In this document: positions 1 to 7,678 of the stretch, in pieces | Numbering within the stretch: position 1 is the first letter of the stretch | Layout: every line of letters begins with the position of its first letter | Assembly: GCA_036986155.1 (NCBI GenBank) | Contig: BTRA01000035.1 | Location: forward strand, 1-24,084 | DNA: 24,084 bases | Source: JACZXQ01 sp036986155 | GTDB taxonomy: Bacteria; Gemmatimonadota; Gemmatimonadetes; Longimicrobiales; Gaopeijiaceae | Direction: 5' to 3' | Position numbers and translations under genes: made by a program | Notes under the pieces: generated by a model | What the model was told of the DNA's origin: nothing | Databases searched by the model: none | The model's input: the letters and a program-made list of their open reading frames with translations, nothing else

Positions 1-438
1 CCCCGCGATCTCGTCGTGGCTATATCCCTCCACGTCGTAGAGCACGAATACCTGTCGCGCGCCGTCCGGGAGATTCGCCAGAGCGGCTTCGAGATCCACT
101 CCCAGTCCCGGACTCTGCCGCCGCCCAGTTACGCTCTCGAGCACCCCATCTGCCGAGACTTGTCGCTTCTCCCGGCGCCGAATCGTCTCCCGCCGGCTGA
201 GGATCAGATTCACCGCCAGCCGGTGGATCCACGTGTTGAAGCTCGAATCGCCTCGGAAGGTCGAGAGCTTCTCCCACGCCCGGATGAAGACCTCCTGAGT
301 CAGGTCGTCGGCCAGGTCCTCCCCGGCCATCCGGCGTGCCAGGCCATGGACACGGGCAACACTGCCCCTGTACAAGCGCTCGAAGGCACTCGCATCTCCG
401 CGAACGGCCAGACCTACGTCCTGCCGCTCAAGCGTCAT
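1..438 (-). CDS. ECF-family RNA polymerase sigma factor, C-terminus cut by window edge
   Basis: The protein is an extracytoplasmic-function sigma-70 factor that would direct RNA polymerase to a small regulon. The 146 visible residues read from an ATG at 438. Region 2 is clear: the motif ADDLTQEVFIRAWEKL at about residues 41-56 is followed by FRGDSSFNTWIHRLAVN, the promoter-melting helices. A basic linker (SRRETIRRREKR) comes next, then the start of region 4 (LPDGARQVFVLYDVEGYSHDEIAG), the -35-binding part. Roughly the last 40 residues lie beyond position 1, so an adjacent anti-sigma gene, usually just downstream, cannot be seen. The gene is divergent from the membrane protein at 628. ECF subgroup and stimulus cannot be told. 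The family assignment is firm. Confidence 0.93.
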   Translation of the reverse strand, partial: MTLERQDVGLAVRGDASAFERLYRGSVARVHGLARRMAGEDLADDLTQEVFIRAWEKLSTFRGDSSFNTWIHRLAVNLILSRRETIRRREKRQVSADGVLESVTGRRQSPGLGVDLEAALANLPDGARQVFVLYDVEGYSHDEIAG

Positions 439-627
439 CGCGCTGATGGCCAAATCCGTCAGAGTTCACCGCCGGCTCGGTTCCTCACTGCTAGACCCTT
501 GGACAAGACCACGGCCGCAGAGGTTGGAATACCGGCACCGCCGCTTGGCCATGCCCGGGTTGCGCCTCCCGTCACCGTGGTACACCATTCGATCCTCCCT
601 ACGAGAAAAGCCCTCACTGGAGTTCCG
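439..627. promoter_or_regulatory. Divergent intergenic region
   Basis: This 189-base spacer separates the ECF sigma factor gene (minus) from the small membrane protein gene (plus), so it must hold promoters for both unless the plus-strand gene is read from elsewhere. I found no convincing -35/-10 pair or palindrome in it. A GGAG at 619-622 sits five bases before the ATG at 628 and is the ribosome binding site that supports that start. Confidence 0.4.
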
Positions 628-972
628 ATGCCGACTGCGATGCTTCTCTTCCAAGGTCCGCTGGCCCCGATCAATCTCACCGAAATCATAGCCGTGATCA
701 TGGGAGTTTCCATCGTTCTCATTCCCGTGATCGGGATTACCGCCCGCTTCGCGCTCAAACCGACTGTGGAGGCGTTCAGTCGCCTTTTCGAGGGCCGGAG
801 AGCCAGCGAAACCATTTCTATTCTCGAGCGACGCATGGCCTTGATGGAAGCCCAAATCGAGTCGATCGAATCGAATGTGAAACGCATGGTCGACGTGACC
901 GACTTTCACCGACAACTCGAGTCGGGCTCGCGCCCACCAACTCCCGACACAGAGGACCAGGGCGAGTACTGA
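628..972 (+). CDS. Small hypothetical membrane protein with cytoplasmic coiled coil
   Basis: I do not recognise a named family for this 114-residue protein. One hydrophobic segment, about residues 18-40 (rich in Ile and Val), is a clear transmembrane helix. A charged, heptad-like stretch at about 57-92 (ERRMALMEAQIESIESNVKR) should form a coiled coil. The tail is Pro/Asp/Glu-rich. The reading frame is open upstream to position 16, but that part is antisense to the sigma factor gene. The ATG at 628 has a well-placed GGAG five bases upstream and is the likely start. The layout, membrane anchor plus cytosolic coiled coil, would suit a scaffold or regulator. Whether it belongs to the divergent ECF system is only a guess from position. 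Confidence 0.7.
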   Translation: MPTAMLLFQGPLAPINLTEIIAVIMGVSIVLIPVIGITARFALKPTVEAFSRLFEGRRASETISILERRMALMEAQIESIESNVKRMVDVTDFHRQLESGSRPPTPDTEDQGEY

Positions 973-992
973 GCGGCGCGAATCGCCGGCTC
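971..992. terminator. Hairpin at the stop codon of the membrane protein gene
   Basis: The inverted repeat GAGC-GGCG, loop CGAAT, CGCC-(G)-GCTC forms an eight-pair stem with one bulge, starting inside the TGA stop. No T-run follows, so it is at best a weak terminator or a transcript-stabilising hairpin. A second short inverted repeat, CCGGGT-TGC-ACCCGG at 1016-1030, lies just downstream. Confidence 0.3.
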
Positions 993-1079
993 CCGGTCCG
1001 AATACCAAAGCCCCACCGGGTTGCACCCGGCACCGTGCGCTCCGAGATTCGGCGATCCACGCAGCCCCGGAGTACGACG

Positions 1080-1835
1080 ATGTTGGATAATTCCGCCGAG
1101 AACCCTGAGATCATCGCCCATCGCGGCTACAGTTCCCGCGCCCCGGAAAACACGTTGGGGGCAATCGAGGCTGCGCTCGATGCCGGAGCTCGGTCTGTCG
1201 AGTTCGATCTGCATGTCGCATCGTGCGGTACCCCTGTCCTGTTCCACGACGTCAACCTCGGGAGAACGACGAACGGTGTCGGCCCGGTGAGACGACGCAC
1301 GTTCGGTCAACTGCAAGCGCTCGACGCGGGAAAATGGTTCAGCGCCGATTTCGAGGGGGAGAAGCTACCATCCCTTGCGCAGGCCCTCGACTGCGTAAGG
1401 GGCCGAGTCGACCGCATCTACCCCGAGGTGAAGGGCTACCGTGAGCTGGAAGACCTCGATCGCATGGCCCGTATCGTCATCGACGGGGATATGCTCGACA
1501 AAACCACCTTCATCGGCATGGACTGGACGACGCTGGATCGTATCGGCCGCCAGGACGACGCGATTTCCGTGGGCTATATCGTCACGGATCCAGAGCAGTT
1601 GCCCGAGGCACTGGAGCGCTGCCAGGCCCGCCCCGGATCGATCATCGACTTCGATCATCGGCTGGTGCTGGACGACCCCGGACTCGCGGACAGAGCACGC
1701 TCGCAGGGCATCGACGTGGCAGTGTGGACGGTCGACGACCCCGATGAGGCCAGCGCACTACGGTCGGCGGGGGTTACCCGATTCACGACCAACGAGGTCG
1801 AAGTGCTGATGGAATGGAGTCGCGACAGCGCATGA
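1080..1835 (+). CDS. ugpQ: Glycerophosphodiester phosphodiesterase (GDPD family)
   Basis: The enzyme hydrolyses glycerophosphodiesters from phospholipid turnover to sn-glycerol-3-phosphate and an alcohol. The 251 residues fit the short bacterial cytosolic GDPD type. The catalytic signature is present: HRG at residues 14-16, the metal-binding pair ExD (E41, D43), and HD at 56-57, the second catalytic histidine. The barrel continues with a PEVKGY strand and ends with a WTVDDPDEA strand and TNEVEVL. There is no signal peptide, so it should act in the cytoplasm. The ATG at 1080 was preferred over an upstream in-frame ATG at 1035 because CGGAG lies seven bases before it and the HRG motif then falls near the N-terminus as usual. 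The stop overlaps the start of the glycerol-3-phosphate dehydrogenase gene, so product and next enzyme are coupled. Confidence 0.9.
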   Translation: MLDNSAENPEIIAHRGYSSRAPENTLGAIEAALDAGARSVEFDLHVASCGTPVLFHDVNLGRTTNGVGPVRRRTFGQLQALDAGKWFSADFEGEKLPSLAQALDCVRGRVDRIYPEVKGYRELEDLDRMARIVIDGDMLDKTTFIGMDWTTLDRIGRQDDAISVGYIVTDPEQLPEALERCQARPGSIIDFDHRLVLDDPGLADRARSQGIDVAVWTVDDPDEASALRSAGVTRFTTNEVEVLMEWSRDSA

Positions 1836-3493
1836 TCGCGGCGCCGGAGGCCCACCCGTTCAGCCCGGCGGGTAGGGTTCGAGCGCTGGAGCGTCTCGGC
1901 ACCGAGACGTTCGACCTGCTCGTAATAGGCGGCGGAATCACCGGGGCCGGCGTCGCACGGAGCGCTGCCCTGCGCGGCTGGTCGGTGGCGTTGGTGGAGA
2001 AGTCGGACTTCGCCTCGGGCACGTCGAGCCGATCCTCCAAGATTGTGCACGGCGGGTTGCGCTATCTCGAGTACGGACACTTTCTGCTGGTCCGCGAGGC
2101 CGCCCGCGAGCGCGCGGTGCTCAAACGGATCGCGCCACACTTGGTACACCCCCTTCCCTTCCTCTACCCGGTGTTCGACGGCGAAAGCCTGATCAAGGTG
2201 AGGGCGGGCTTGAGGGTGTTCGACTTCTTGGCGGACGTGGATGACGACGAGGAGCACAAGAACCTCAAGCCGGACGAGGTGCGAGCCCGGCTTCCCGGCC
2301 TTCGAGATCCGCTCAAGGGCGGGGTCGGATATCTGGAATACATCACGGACGACGCCCGCCTCACGATGGAGAACGCTCTCTCCGCCGCCCTACACGGCGC
2401 TGCGGTGGCGAATTGGACGAGACTCGTGGAGTTGGGCTTGGAGGATGGGGGTGTGAGGGGCGCCATGGTGGAGGATTGCCTGACCGGAACCCGCGTCGAC
2501 ATCGACGCCCGAATGGTAGTCAACGCCACCGGATCATGGGCCGGCTCCGTCCTGGAGAGCAGCGGGCTCCCCGTCCGGCACCCACTGATCCCGAGTAAGG
2601 GCATCCACATCCTGCTTTCGGCCGAACGCTTGCCGATTCGCGGGGCGACGTTCCTGAGGGCCACGAACGGGAAGCGAGGCCTCGCGATGCGGCGCGGCGA
2701 CTTCGTCTACGTCGGTACCACAGATGACGAGTATTCGGGTTCGCTCGACACGCCCAGAGCCACCCGCTCCGACGTGGGTGAGGTCCTGGGCATGGTACAG
2801 GACTGTTTCCCCACCCACGGCCTCGACTACGAGGACGTCCTCGCGACGTGGGCGGGCATCAGGCCGCTGGTGGAGGAACAAGGCAAGACCACCCGGGACA
2901 CCTCGCGTGAGGACGAGGCGTGGGAGGAGCCGGACGGGCTTATCACGGTCGTCGGAGGAAAGCTCACGACCTACCGCCGAATGGCGATCCGGGTGCTCGA
3001 GATCGCGCAAAAGAGCCTGGGCCCGCCACCCTTGGACGTCGGCGGGCTGGACGCGACCGTACCACTCCCAGGGTGGACTCGTGGGGCCGATGATCCCGAC
3101 AGGGTCGAGAACGAAACCGCCACCGCTTTCCGGGCGCGCGGCGTAGACGACTCGACGGCTACGAGGGTCGCGTGGCTCTACGGGTCACAGGCCGACATGC
3201 TGCTGGAGTTCGGCGATGAGGATCCGGATTGGCTCACGCCACTCGGCCCCGGCGTCCCTGCCCTCCGGGGAGAGGTTCGCCTCGCGGTCGACCGGGAGAT
3301 GGCGATGACGCTCTCCGACTTCATGGACCGCCGTGCCGCGCTCCTACTCTTCTCGGAAGATCATGGACTCGCAGGGGCCGAGAGCGCGGCGGACATCATG
3401 GCCCAGCGCCTAGACTGGAGCCCCGATCGGCGGAATGAAGAGCTCGACAGATACAGAGTGCTCGCCCGCGAGCACGGTGTGCCAGAGTCATGA
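1832..3493 (+). CDS. glpD: Aerobic glycerol-3-phosphate dehydrogenase (FAD, quinone-linked)
   Basis: The enzyme oxidises sn-glycerol-3-phosphate to dihydroxyacetone phosphate and passes electrons to quinone at the inner membrane. The N-terminal Rossmann fold binds FAD through DLLVIGGGITGAGVARSAALRG (glycine motif at residues 33-40), followed by the family signature SGTSSRSSKIVHGGLRYLE. The mid-protein WAGIRPLV and VVGGKLTTYRRMA stretches are typical of GlpD. The C-terminal domain (about 420-553) is the usual helical cap. At 553 residues it has the normal length. An ATG at 1832 gives an ATGA overlap with the preceding stop and is preferred. An ATG six codons upstream (1814) is also possible. 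It forms a catabolic pair with the phosphodiesterase. No glycerol kinase or transporter is in view. Confidence 0.93.
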   Translation: MIAAPEAHPFSPAGRVRALERLGTETFDLLVIGGGITGAGVARSAALRGWSVALVEKSDFASGTSSRSSKIVHGGLRYLEYGHFLLVREAARERAVLKRIAPHLVHPLPFLYPVFDGESLIKVRAGLRVFDFLADVDDDEEHKNLKPDEVRARLPGLRDPLKGGVGYLEYITDDARLTMENALSAALHGAAVANWTRLVELGLEDGGVRGAMVEDCLTGTRVDIDARMVVNATGSWAGSVLESSGLPVRHPLIPSKGIHILLSAERLPIRGATFLRATNGKRGLAMRRGDFVYVGTTDDEYSGSLDTPRATRSDVGEVLGMVQDCFPTHGLDYEDVLATWAGIRPLVEEQGKTTRDTSREDEAWEEPDGLITVVGGKLTTYRRMAIRVLEIAQKSLGPPPLDVGGLDATVPLPGWTRGADDPDRVENETATAFRARGVDDSTATRVAWLYGSQADMLLEFGDEDPDWLTPLGPGVPALRGEVRLAVDREMAMTLSDFMDRRAALLLFSEDHGLAGAESAADIMAQRLDWSPDRRNEELDRYRVLAREHGVPES

Positions 3494-3500
3494 CGACTCG

Positions 3501-3530
3501 TTGACACTCGAGAGCGTTTTCCGCTACCAT
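3501..3530 (+). promoter_or_regulatory. Sigma-70-type promoter of the ABC ATPase gene
   Basis: A perfect TTGACA at 3501-3506 is separated by 18 bases from TACCAT at 3525-3530 (four of six consensus positions). The pair lies just after the glpD stop and gives a start of transcription near 3537. It therefore separates the ABC gene from the glp pair. Confidence 0.6.
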
Positions 3531-3537
3531 CGAGGGG

Positions 3538-3560
3538 GAGTTGAAAGTCATTCTCAACTC
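3538..3560. promoter_or_regulatory. Fur-box-like palindrome over the transcription start
   Basis: A 23-base imperfect palindrome has GAGTTGA on the left and TCAACTC on the right. Its core TGAAAGTCATTCTCA (3542-3556) matches the 7-1-7 Fur consensus TGATAATNATTATCA closely (12 of 15 positions, counted by hand against TGATAATCATTATCA). It sits immediately downstream of the -10 element, where a bound repressor would block initiation. Iron-dependent repression of an iron transporter gene would make sense. Another dimeric repressor cannot be excluded. Confidence 0.6.
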
Positions 3561-3577
3561 ATAAGGTAGAGGCCTGT

Positions 3578-4732
3578 ATGCCGGTCATTTCCCTCGACGA
3601 CATTCACAAGAGTTTCTGGCCCGGACCGGTAGAGGCCGTAAAGGGCGTGACGCTCGATGTCGAGCAGGGTGAGATTCTCACCCTGCTCGGCCCGAGCGGC
3701 TGTGGAAAGACCACGGTGTTGCGGCTCGTAGCGGGATTCGAGGCGCCGGACCAGGGCATCATCAGCGTCAACGGGCACTCGGTCGCCGGCAACGGCGCGT
3801 GGCGTCCGCCAGAGGACCGCGGGGTCGGGATGGTCTTTCAGGACTACGCCCTCTTTCCGCACCTCACCGTAGGCGAGAACGTCATGTTCGGCCTACATGG
3901 AGAGACCCAGCAAACACGGCGAGACCGGGCCATCGAGGTCCTCGACACACTCGACCTTCCCCACCATTTCGAGCGGTATCCCCACGAACTTTCGGGGGGG
4001 CAGCAACAACGCGTTGCGCTCGCCCGCGCCATTGCTCCCGAGCCCGTGGTAGTGCTGATGGACGAACCCTTCAGCAATCTAGACGCGCACCTGCGCGACA
4101 CGGTGCGCGACGAAGTGGTGAGCATCCTGCGCGATGCCGGCGTCACGTGTGTGATGGTCAGCCACGACCAGCGAGACGCCTTGGCCATCTCGGACCGAGT
4201 GGCGGTCATGAACCATGGCAAACTCGAGCAGGTCGGTACGCCCGAGGAGATCTACAAGCATCCCGACTCCGTCTTCGTGGCCACCTTCGTGGGGAGGGCC
4301 AACCTGCTGAGGGGCCTGATTCAGGGCTCACGCGGCTGCGTGCTCACGGACTTCGGGTCGTTTTGTAGCGTGGATCGCTCCGGACTCCCCGAGGGTGCGC
4401 CCGTCATGGTGGCGGTCCGCCCAGAGGGCTTCGAGCCCGTGGAGCATGGAACGCTACACGGCACGATAACGGCGACGTCGTACACGGGAAGCAACATCGA
4501 GGCCATCGTGGATGTGCCCACGACCGCCGGTGGCGTAAGGAAACTCACGGTGCACCTGCCCAGCAACAGGACGTATCCCGTGGGCAGCGACGTGGCGTTG
4601 GCGCTGGCCGCCGACTACGCGTCGGTGGTAAGGAATTCGTGCGAACTGCTCGGCTTTTCGGCTATCGGCAACGAGAACGAGAACGTCGCGCCCTCCCCCG
4701 CGACGCTTTCCACCCAAACCTCACCCGAGTGA
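3578..4732 (+). CDS. fbpC: ABC transporter ATP-binding protein, ferric iron (FbpC/AfuC) type
   Basis: This cytoplasmic ATPase would power an importer, most likely for ferric iron. All motifs of a complete nucleotide-binding domain are visible: Walker A GPSGCGKT (38-45), Q-loop Q88 in VFQDYALFPH, signature LSGGQQQR (138-145), Walker B VVVLMDEP (157-164), D-loop SNLDA and H-loop H196. A C-terminal TOBE-like region spans about 285-345. The form EPFSNLDAHLRDTVRDE and the length (384) resemble FbpC-like iron importers more than MalK/UgpC. PotA-type polyamine ATPases are the main alternative. GAGG precedes the ATG by five bases. No permease or binding-protein gene is adjacent, so this is an orphan ATPase here. 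Its last 39 codons are antisense to the end of the histidine kinase gene. Confidence 0.88.
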   Translation: MPVISLDDIHKSFWPGPVEAVKGVTLDVEQGEILTLLGPSGCGKTTVLRLVAGFEAPDQGIISVNGHSVAGNGAWRPPEDRGVGMVFQDYALFPHLTVGENVMFGLHGETQQTRRDRAIEVLDTLDLPHHFERYPHELSGGQQQRVALARAIAPEPVVVLMDEPFSNLDAHLRDTVRDEVVSILRDAGVTCVMVSHDQRDALAISDRVAVMNHGKLEQVGTPEEIYKHPDSVFVATFVGRANLLRGLIQGSRGCVLTDFGSFCSVDRSGLPEGAPVMVAVRPEGFEPVEHGTLHGTITATSYTGSNIEAIVDVPTTAGGVRKLTVHLPSNRTYPVGSDVALALAADYASVVRNSCELLGFSAIGNENENVAPSPATLSTQTSPE

Positions 4733-6501
4733 GCTTCGACTAGTCCTTTCACGATCGCCAAGCCGAGACCGGCGCCCTTCCCGCCGGAGCTCCCCCCTCT
4801 CCAGAACCGATCGAACAGGTGGGCCCGGACCTCCTCGGGGACGCCCGGGCCGTTATCAGCCACCGAAACGACCACGCGCCCTTCTTCGGCCGCCGCACGC
4901 AGCGTGATCTCGCCGCCGGCGGGCGTGAACTGGATTGCGTTGCCGATGAGGTTCGCAAGGACTTGGAGGATGCGCTCCCGATCCACCATCACGCGCGGCA
5001 TACCATCGTCTCCGCCCATACGGACAACGACCCCGGCTTGACCAGCCAGATGACTCGAGAGAGCCACCGCCTCCTGGAGCAAATCGCCCACGGGCTCCGA
5101 GGCCGGCTCGACCTTGAGGCGCCCCGCATCCAGTCGCGCAATGTCGAGCAAATCGTCGATCAGGCGGCTCATTCGGTCGGCGGAGCGGCGGATGATGTCG
5201 AGGTGCTCGGCGCGACGCTCTTCGGTCAGAGGGATGTCCTGGATGAGTTCGGCGGCAGCAGCGACGGTGCCCACCGGATTCCTCAGGTCGTGCGATACCA
5301 CGGCGATCATGTCGTCTCGTGCCTGCACCGCGTCACGAAGCGCCGACTCGGTACGGCGGATCTCCGTCATATCGCCGAAGGTCAATACCACGCCACGGAC
5401 GTCCAGCCCGTCGGTCATGGGAATGGCGGACAACTGCACCGGGAAGGAGGTGCCGTCCTTTCGCCAGAGCACATCGTCCGCGACATGTGAGGGCTTGCCG
5501 GACTCGAGCGTGGCCCGCACCGGACAGTCTTCCGCCGGCCGGGCGGTGCCATCGACACGGGTGTGATGGATCAGCTCGTGCACGGGCCGGCCACGCATCT
5601 CTCCCACCGAGTACCCCAACAGTCGCTCGCCGGCCAAGTTCAGGAACGTGCACAGGCCCTCCAGATCGATCCCCAGCACGCCGTCGCCGGTGCCGCGGAG
5701 GACAGCGCGTACTTCGCGCCGCGCCGTGACGGCTTCGCGGCGGCGCTGTTCCTCTCGGGACGCGAGCCTACGGAGGTTCCGGCCTACCACTACGATCGCC
5801 ACGCTGGCGAACACTGCCAGCAGGATCGAGAGGACCGTGGTCCATAGTCGGATCGCCTGGTTTCGGTGCTGCTCCGCCTGGGCTGCGAGCGCCTCGGCGA
5901 TGACCTTGACTTCGAGAGACCGCGTGGCTTCGCGGATGCTTTCGAAGAACTCCCGACTCCGATCGAGGTTTTCAACGAAATCGGAGGGAGCCACCGCGTT
6001 TATCTCGCCCTCCATCAAAGGGCTGAGGAGGATATGCCAGCTCCGGGCGAGAGGGCCGAGGTCCAGGCTCAAATCCTTCTGAAACTCCAGGGCGAAGGTC
6101 CTGCGTCGGTCCTGGCGATCGGTCACCGAGGGACCGACGTGGGCCAGGAGCGAGTCCGCGCGAGCCCGCAACGCACCGAACAGAGAGTCCTCCCGCGCCA
6201 TGGCTTGGGCGTACTCCACGCGATACTTGCGATCGCCGGTCGCGACGAACTGTTCAACGAGGGCCATCTGCCGGTTCTGCTTGGACACGAGTTCCGCAAG
6301 CAGAAGTTGGATCGGCGCAAGGTCGCGCTGGACCCGGTCCTCCAGCGCCACTCTTCGCTGTTCGATCTTCAGCGGCACGATGGCGAGCGTTACGAGCGCG
6401 AGCAATACGAAGGAAATCGGCAGTAGAACGGACCAGCCGACGCCCTGTTTGGGGGCGCTGCGCGCGCTCGGGGCCGTGCGCCCCCTTGCCGATGCTGCCA
6501 T
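4615..6501 (-). CDS. Membrane PAS-domain sensor histidine kinase
   Basis: The protein senses a signal at or outside the membrane and autophosphorylates on histidine. Numbered from the ATG at 6501 (628 residues): TM1 at about 21-44, an extracytoplasmic helical sensor region (about 45-218) resembling a CHASE3/four-helix type, TM2 at about 219-240, a PAS domain at about 264-381 with a PAC-like end (GVVLTFGDMTEI), HisKA with SHDLRNP and phospho-acceptor H404, then HATPase with N-box N521, G1 DNGPGV (about 549-554) and G2 GAGLGLAI (about 576-583). The ATG at 6501 has AGGAG just upstream and is preferred over 6558. No response regulator gene is adjacent, so its partner is unknown. The 3' end overlaps the convergent ABC ATPase gene by 118 bases, including the end of the ATPase fold. 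Confidence 0.9.
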   Translation of the reverse strand: MAASARGRTAPSARSAPKQGVGWSVLLPISFVLLALVTLAIVPLKIEQRRVALEDRVQRDLAPIQLLLAELVSKQNRQMALVEQFVATGDRKYRVEYAQAMAREDSLFGALRARADSLLAHVGPSVTDRQDRRRTFALEFQKDLSLDLGPLARSWHILLSPLMEGEINAVAPSDFVENLDRSREFFESIREATRSLEVKVIAEALAAQAEQHRNQAIRLWTTVLSILLAVFASVAIVVVGRNLRRLASREEQRRREAVTARREVRAVLRGTGDGVLGIDLEGLCTFLNLAGERLLGYSVGEMRGRPVHELIHHTRVDGTARPAEDCPVRATLESGKPSHVADDVLWRKDGTSFPVQLSAIPMTDGLDVRGVVLTFGDMTEIRRTESALRDAVQARDDMIAVVSHDLRNPVGTVAAAAELIQDIPLTEERRAEHLDIIRRSADRMSRLIDDLLDIARLDAGRLKVEPASEPVGDLLQEAVALSSHLAGQAGVVVRMGGDDGMPRVMVDRERILQVLANLIGNAIQFTPAGGEITLRAAAEEGRVVVSVADNGPGVPEEVRAHLFDRFWRGGSSGGKGAGLGLAIVKGLVEAHSGEVWVESVAGEGATFSFSLPIAEKPSSSHEFLTTDA

Positions 6502-6577
6502 GTTGCTCCTCGCGGGAGAGCGAGTCACCCGTGCGGTACCAGTACTCCTACACGGCAATGACGCCTACAGGATCCAC

Positions 6578-7663
6578 ATGCCCTCGATCTTGATGACCGG
6601 ATACCCGGGCTTTCTGGGCAGCAGCCTGCTTCCTCGAGTCCTGTCCCGGCGGCACGATGCCACCGCGGTCTGCCTAGTGCAAAGTAAGTTCACCGACCTT
6701 GCCGCCGAGCACCGCTCGGCCCTCGTGACCCGAGACAGTTCGCTGGCAGGTCGCATCCATCTGGTCGAGGGCGATATCACCTCACCCACTCTGGTCCATG
6801 GCGGAGCCACACTCCCTGGGGACATCGACGAGATCTACCACTTGGCCGCGGTTTACGACCTCAGCGTCTCCGCAGCTCTGGCTCGCAGCGTGAACGTGGA
6901 CGGCACCCGTCACGTCCTCGATTTCGCAAAAGAATGCGCGTCGCTCAACCGCATGCACTACGTCAGCACGTGTTACGTAAGCGGGCGCCACCCGGGCGTA
7001 TTCGGTGAAGAAGATCTACACGTCGGCCAGTCGTTCAACAACCACTACGAAGAGACGAAGTACCGGGCCGAGGCGGAGGTTCAGCAGGCCATGAGTGACG
7101 GGCTGCCAACCACCATCTATCGGCCCGCCGTGGTCGTGGGTGAGAGCACCACCGGTGAAACGCAGAAGTACGACGGACCCTACTTCTTCCTTCGACTGAT
7201 CATGAGGCAACGTCACGTCGCGCTCGTGCCGGTGGTGGGAAATACGCGGCGGGCGCACCTGAACCTCGTGCCTCGCGACTTCGTCACCGACGCTATCGCG
7301 TACTTGAGCGGCCTGGCGAAGTCCGAGAACCGCGTCTACCAACTCGCGGACCCCGACCCGCCCACGGTCCACGAGGTCGCAGATGCATTCGCCACAGCGG
7401 TGGGTTGCCGCCTCATCAGCGTACGACTCCCTCGCACGGTCGCACGCTGGAGCACGCGGCACGTACCCGGCGTCTACCGCCTCACGGGCGTTCCGGCCGA
7501 AGCGATCGACTACTTCGCCCACCCCACCACGTACGACACGTCCAACACGACCGCCGACCTCGAGGAAAGCGGGATCGCGGTGCCGCGCTTTGTGGATTAT
7601 GCGGACACCCTCGTCCGTTTCGTGGAGGCGCATCCGGAGGTCGGCTCCAAGGCCATGGCCTGA
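6578..7663 (+). CDS. Extended SDR-family NAD(P)-dependent reductase (NAD_binding_4 / thioester-reductase-like)
   Basis: This 361-residue protein has an N-terminal Rossmann fold with TGYPGFLG (residues 7-14), an extended-SDR glycine motif. YHLAAVYDLSV, the serine in HYVSTCYVSG (about 127-135) and the catalytic Y157-x3-K161 pair in YEETKYRAE follow. YRPAVVVGESTTGE is typical of the NAD_binding_4 group, which includes fatty acyl-CoA and thioester reductases as well as sugar-type epimerases. The exact substrate cannot be read from sequence. The frame is open upstream to 6200, antisense to the kinase. The ATG at 6578 is chosen because the nucleotide-binding motif then starts at once and AGGA lies five bases before it. 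It is divergent from the kinase gene (76 bases) and convergent with mobB (15 bases between stops). Confidence 0.82.
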   Translation: MPSILMTGYPGFLGSSLLPRVLSRRHDATAVCLVQSKFTDLAAEHRSALVTRDSSLAGRIHLVEGDITSPTLVHGGATLPGDIDEIYHLAAVYDLSVSAALARSVNVDGTRHVLDFAKECASLNRMHYVSTCYVSGRHPGVFGEEDLHVGQSFNNHYEETKYRAEAEVQQAMSDGLPTTIYRPAVVVGESTTGETQKYDGPYFFLRLIMRQRHVALVPVVGNTRRAHLNLVPRDFVTDAIAYLSGLAKSENRVYQLADPDPPTVHEVADAFATAVGCRLISVRLPRTVARWSTRHVPGVYRLTGVPAEAIDYFAHPTTYDTSNTTADLEESGIAVPRFVDYADTLVRFVEAHPEVGSKAMA

Positions 7664-7678
7664 CGTGGGACTACCCGG

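Noticed and set aside
16..627. Upstream part of a 318-codon plus-strand open frame ending at 972
   Set aside because: It is antisense to a clear ECF sigma factor gene and has no domain. The good ribosome binding site and transmembrane segment begin at 628.
3578..4732. Assignment of the ABC ATPase as UgpC (glycerol-3-phosphate import) because it follows ugpQ/glpD-like genes
   Set aside because: The motif set fits FbpC-like ATPases better, it has its own promoter, and the Fur-like operator points to iron. No ugp permease genes are present.
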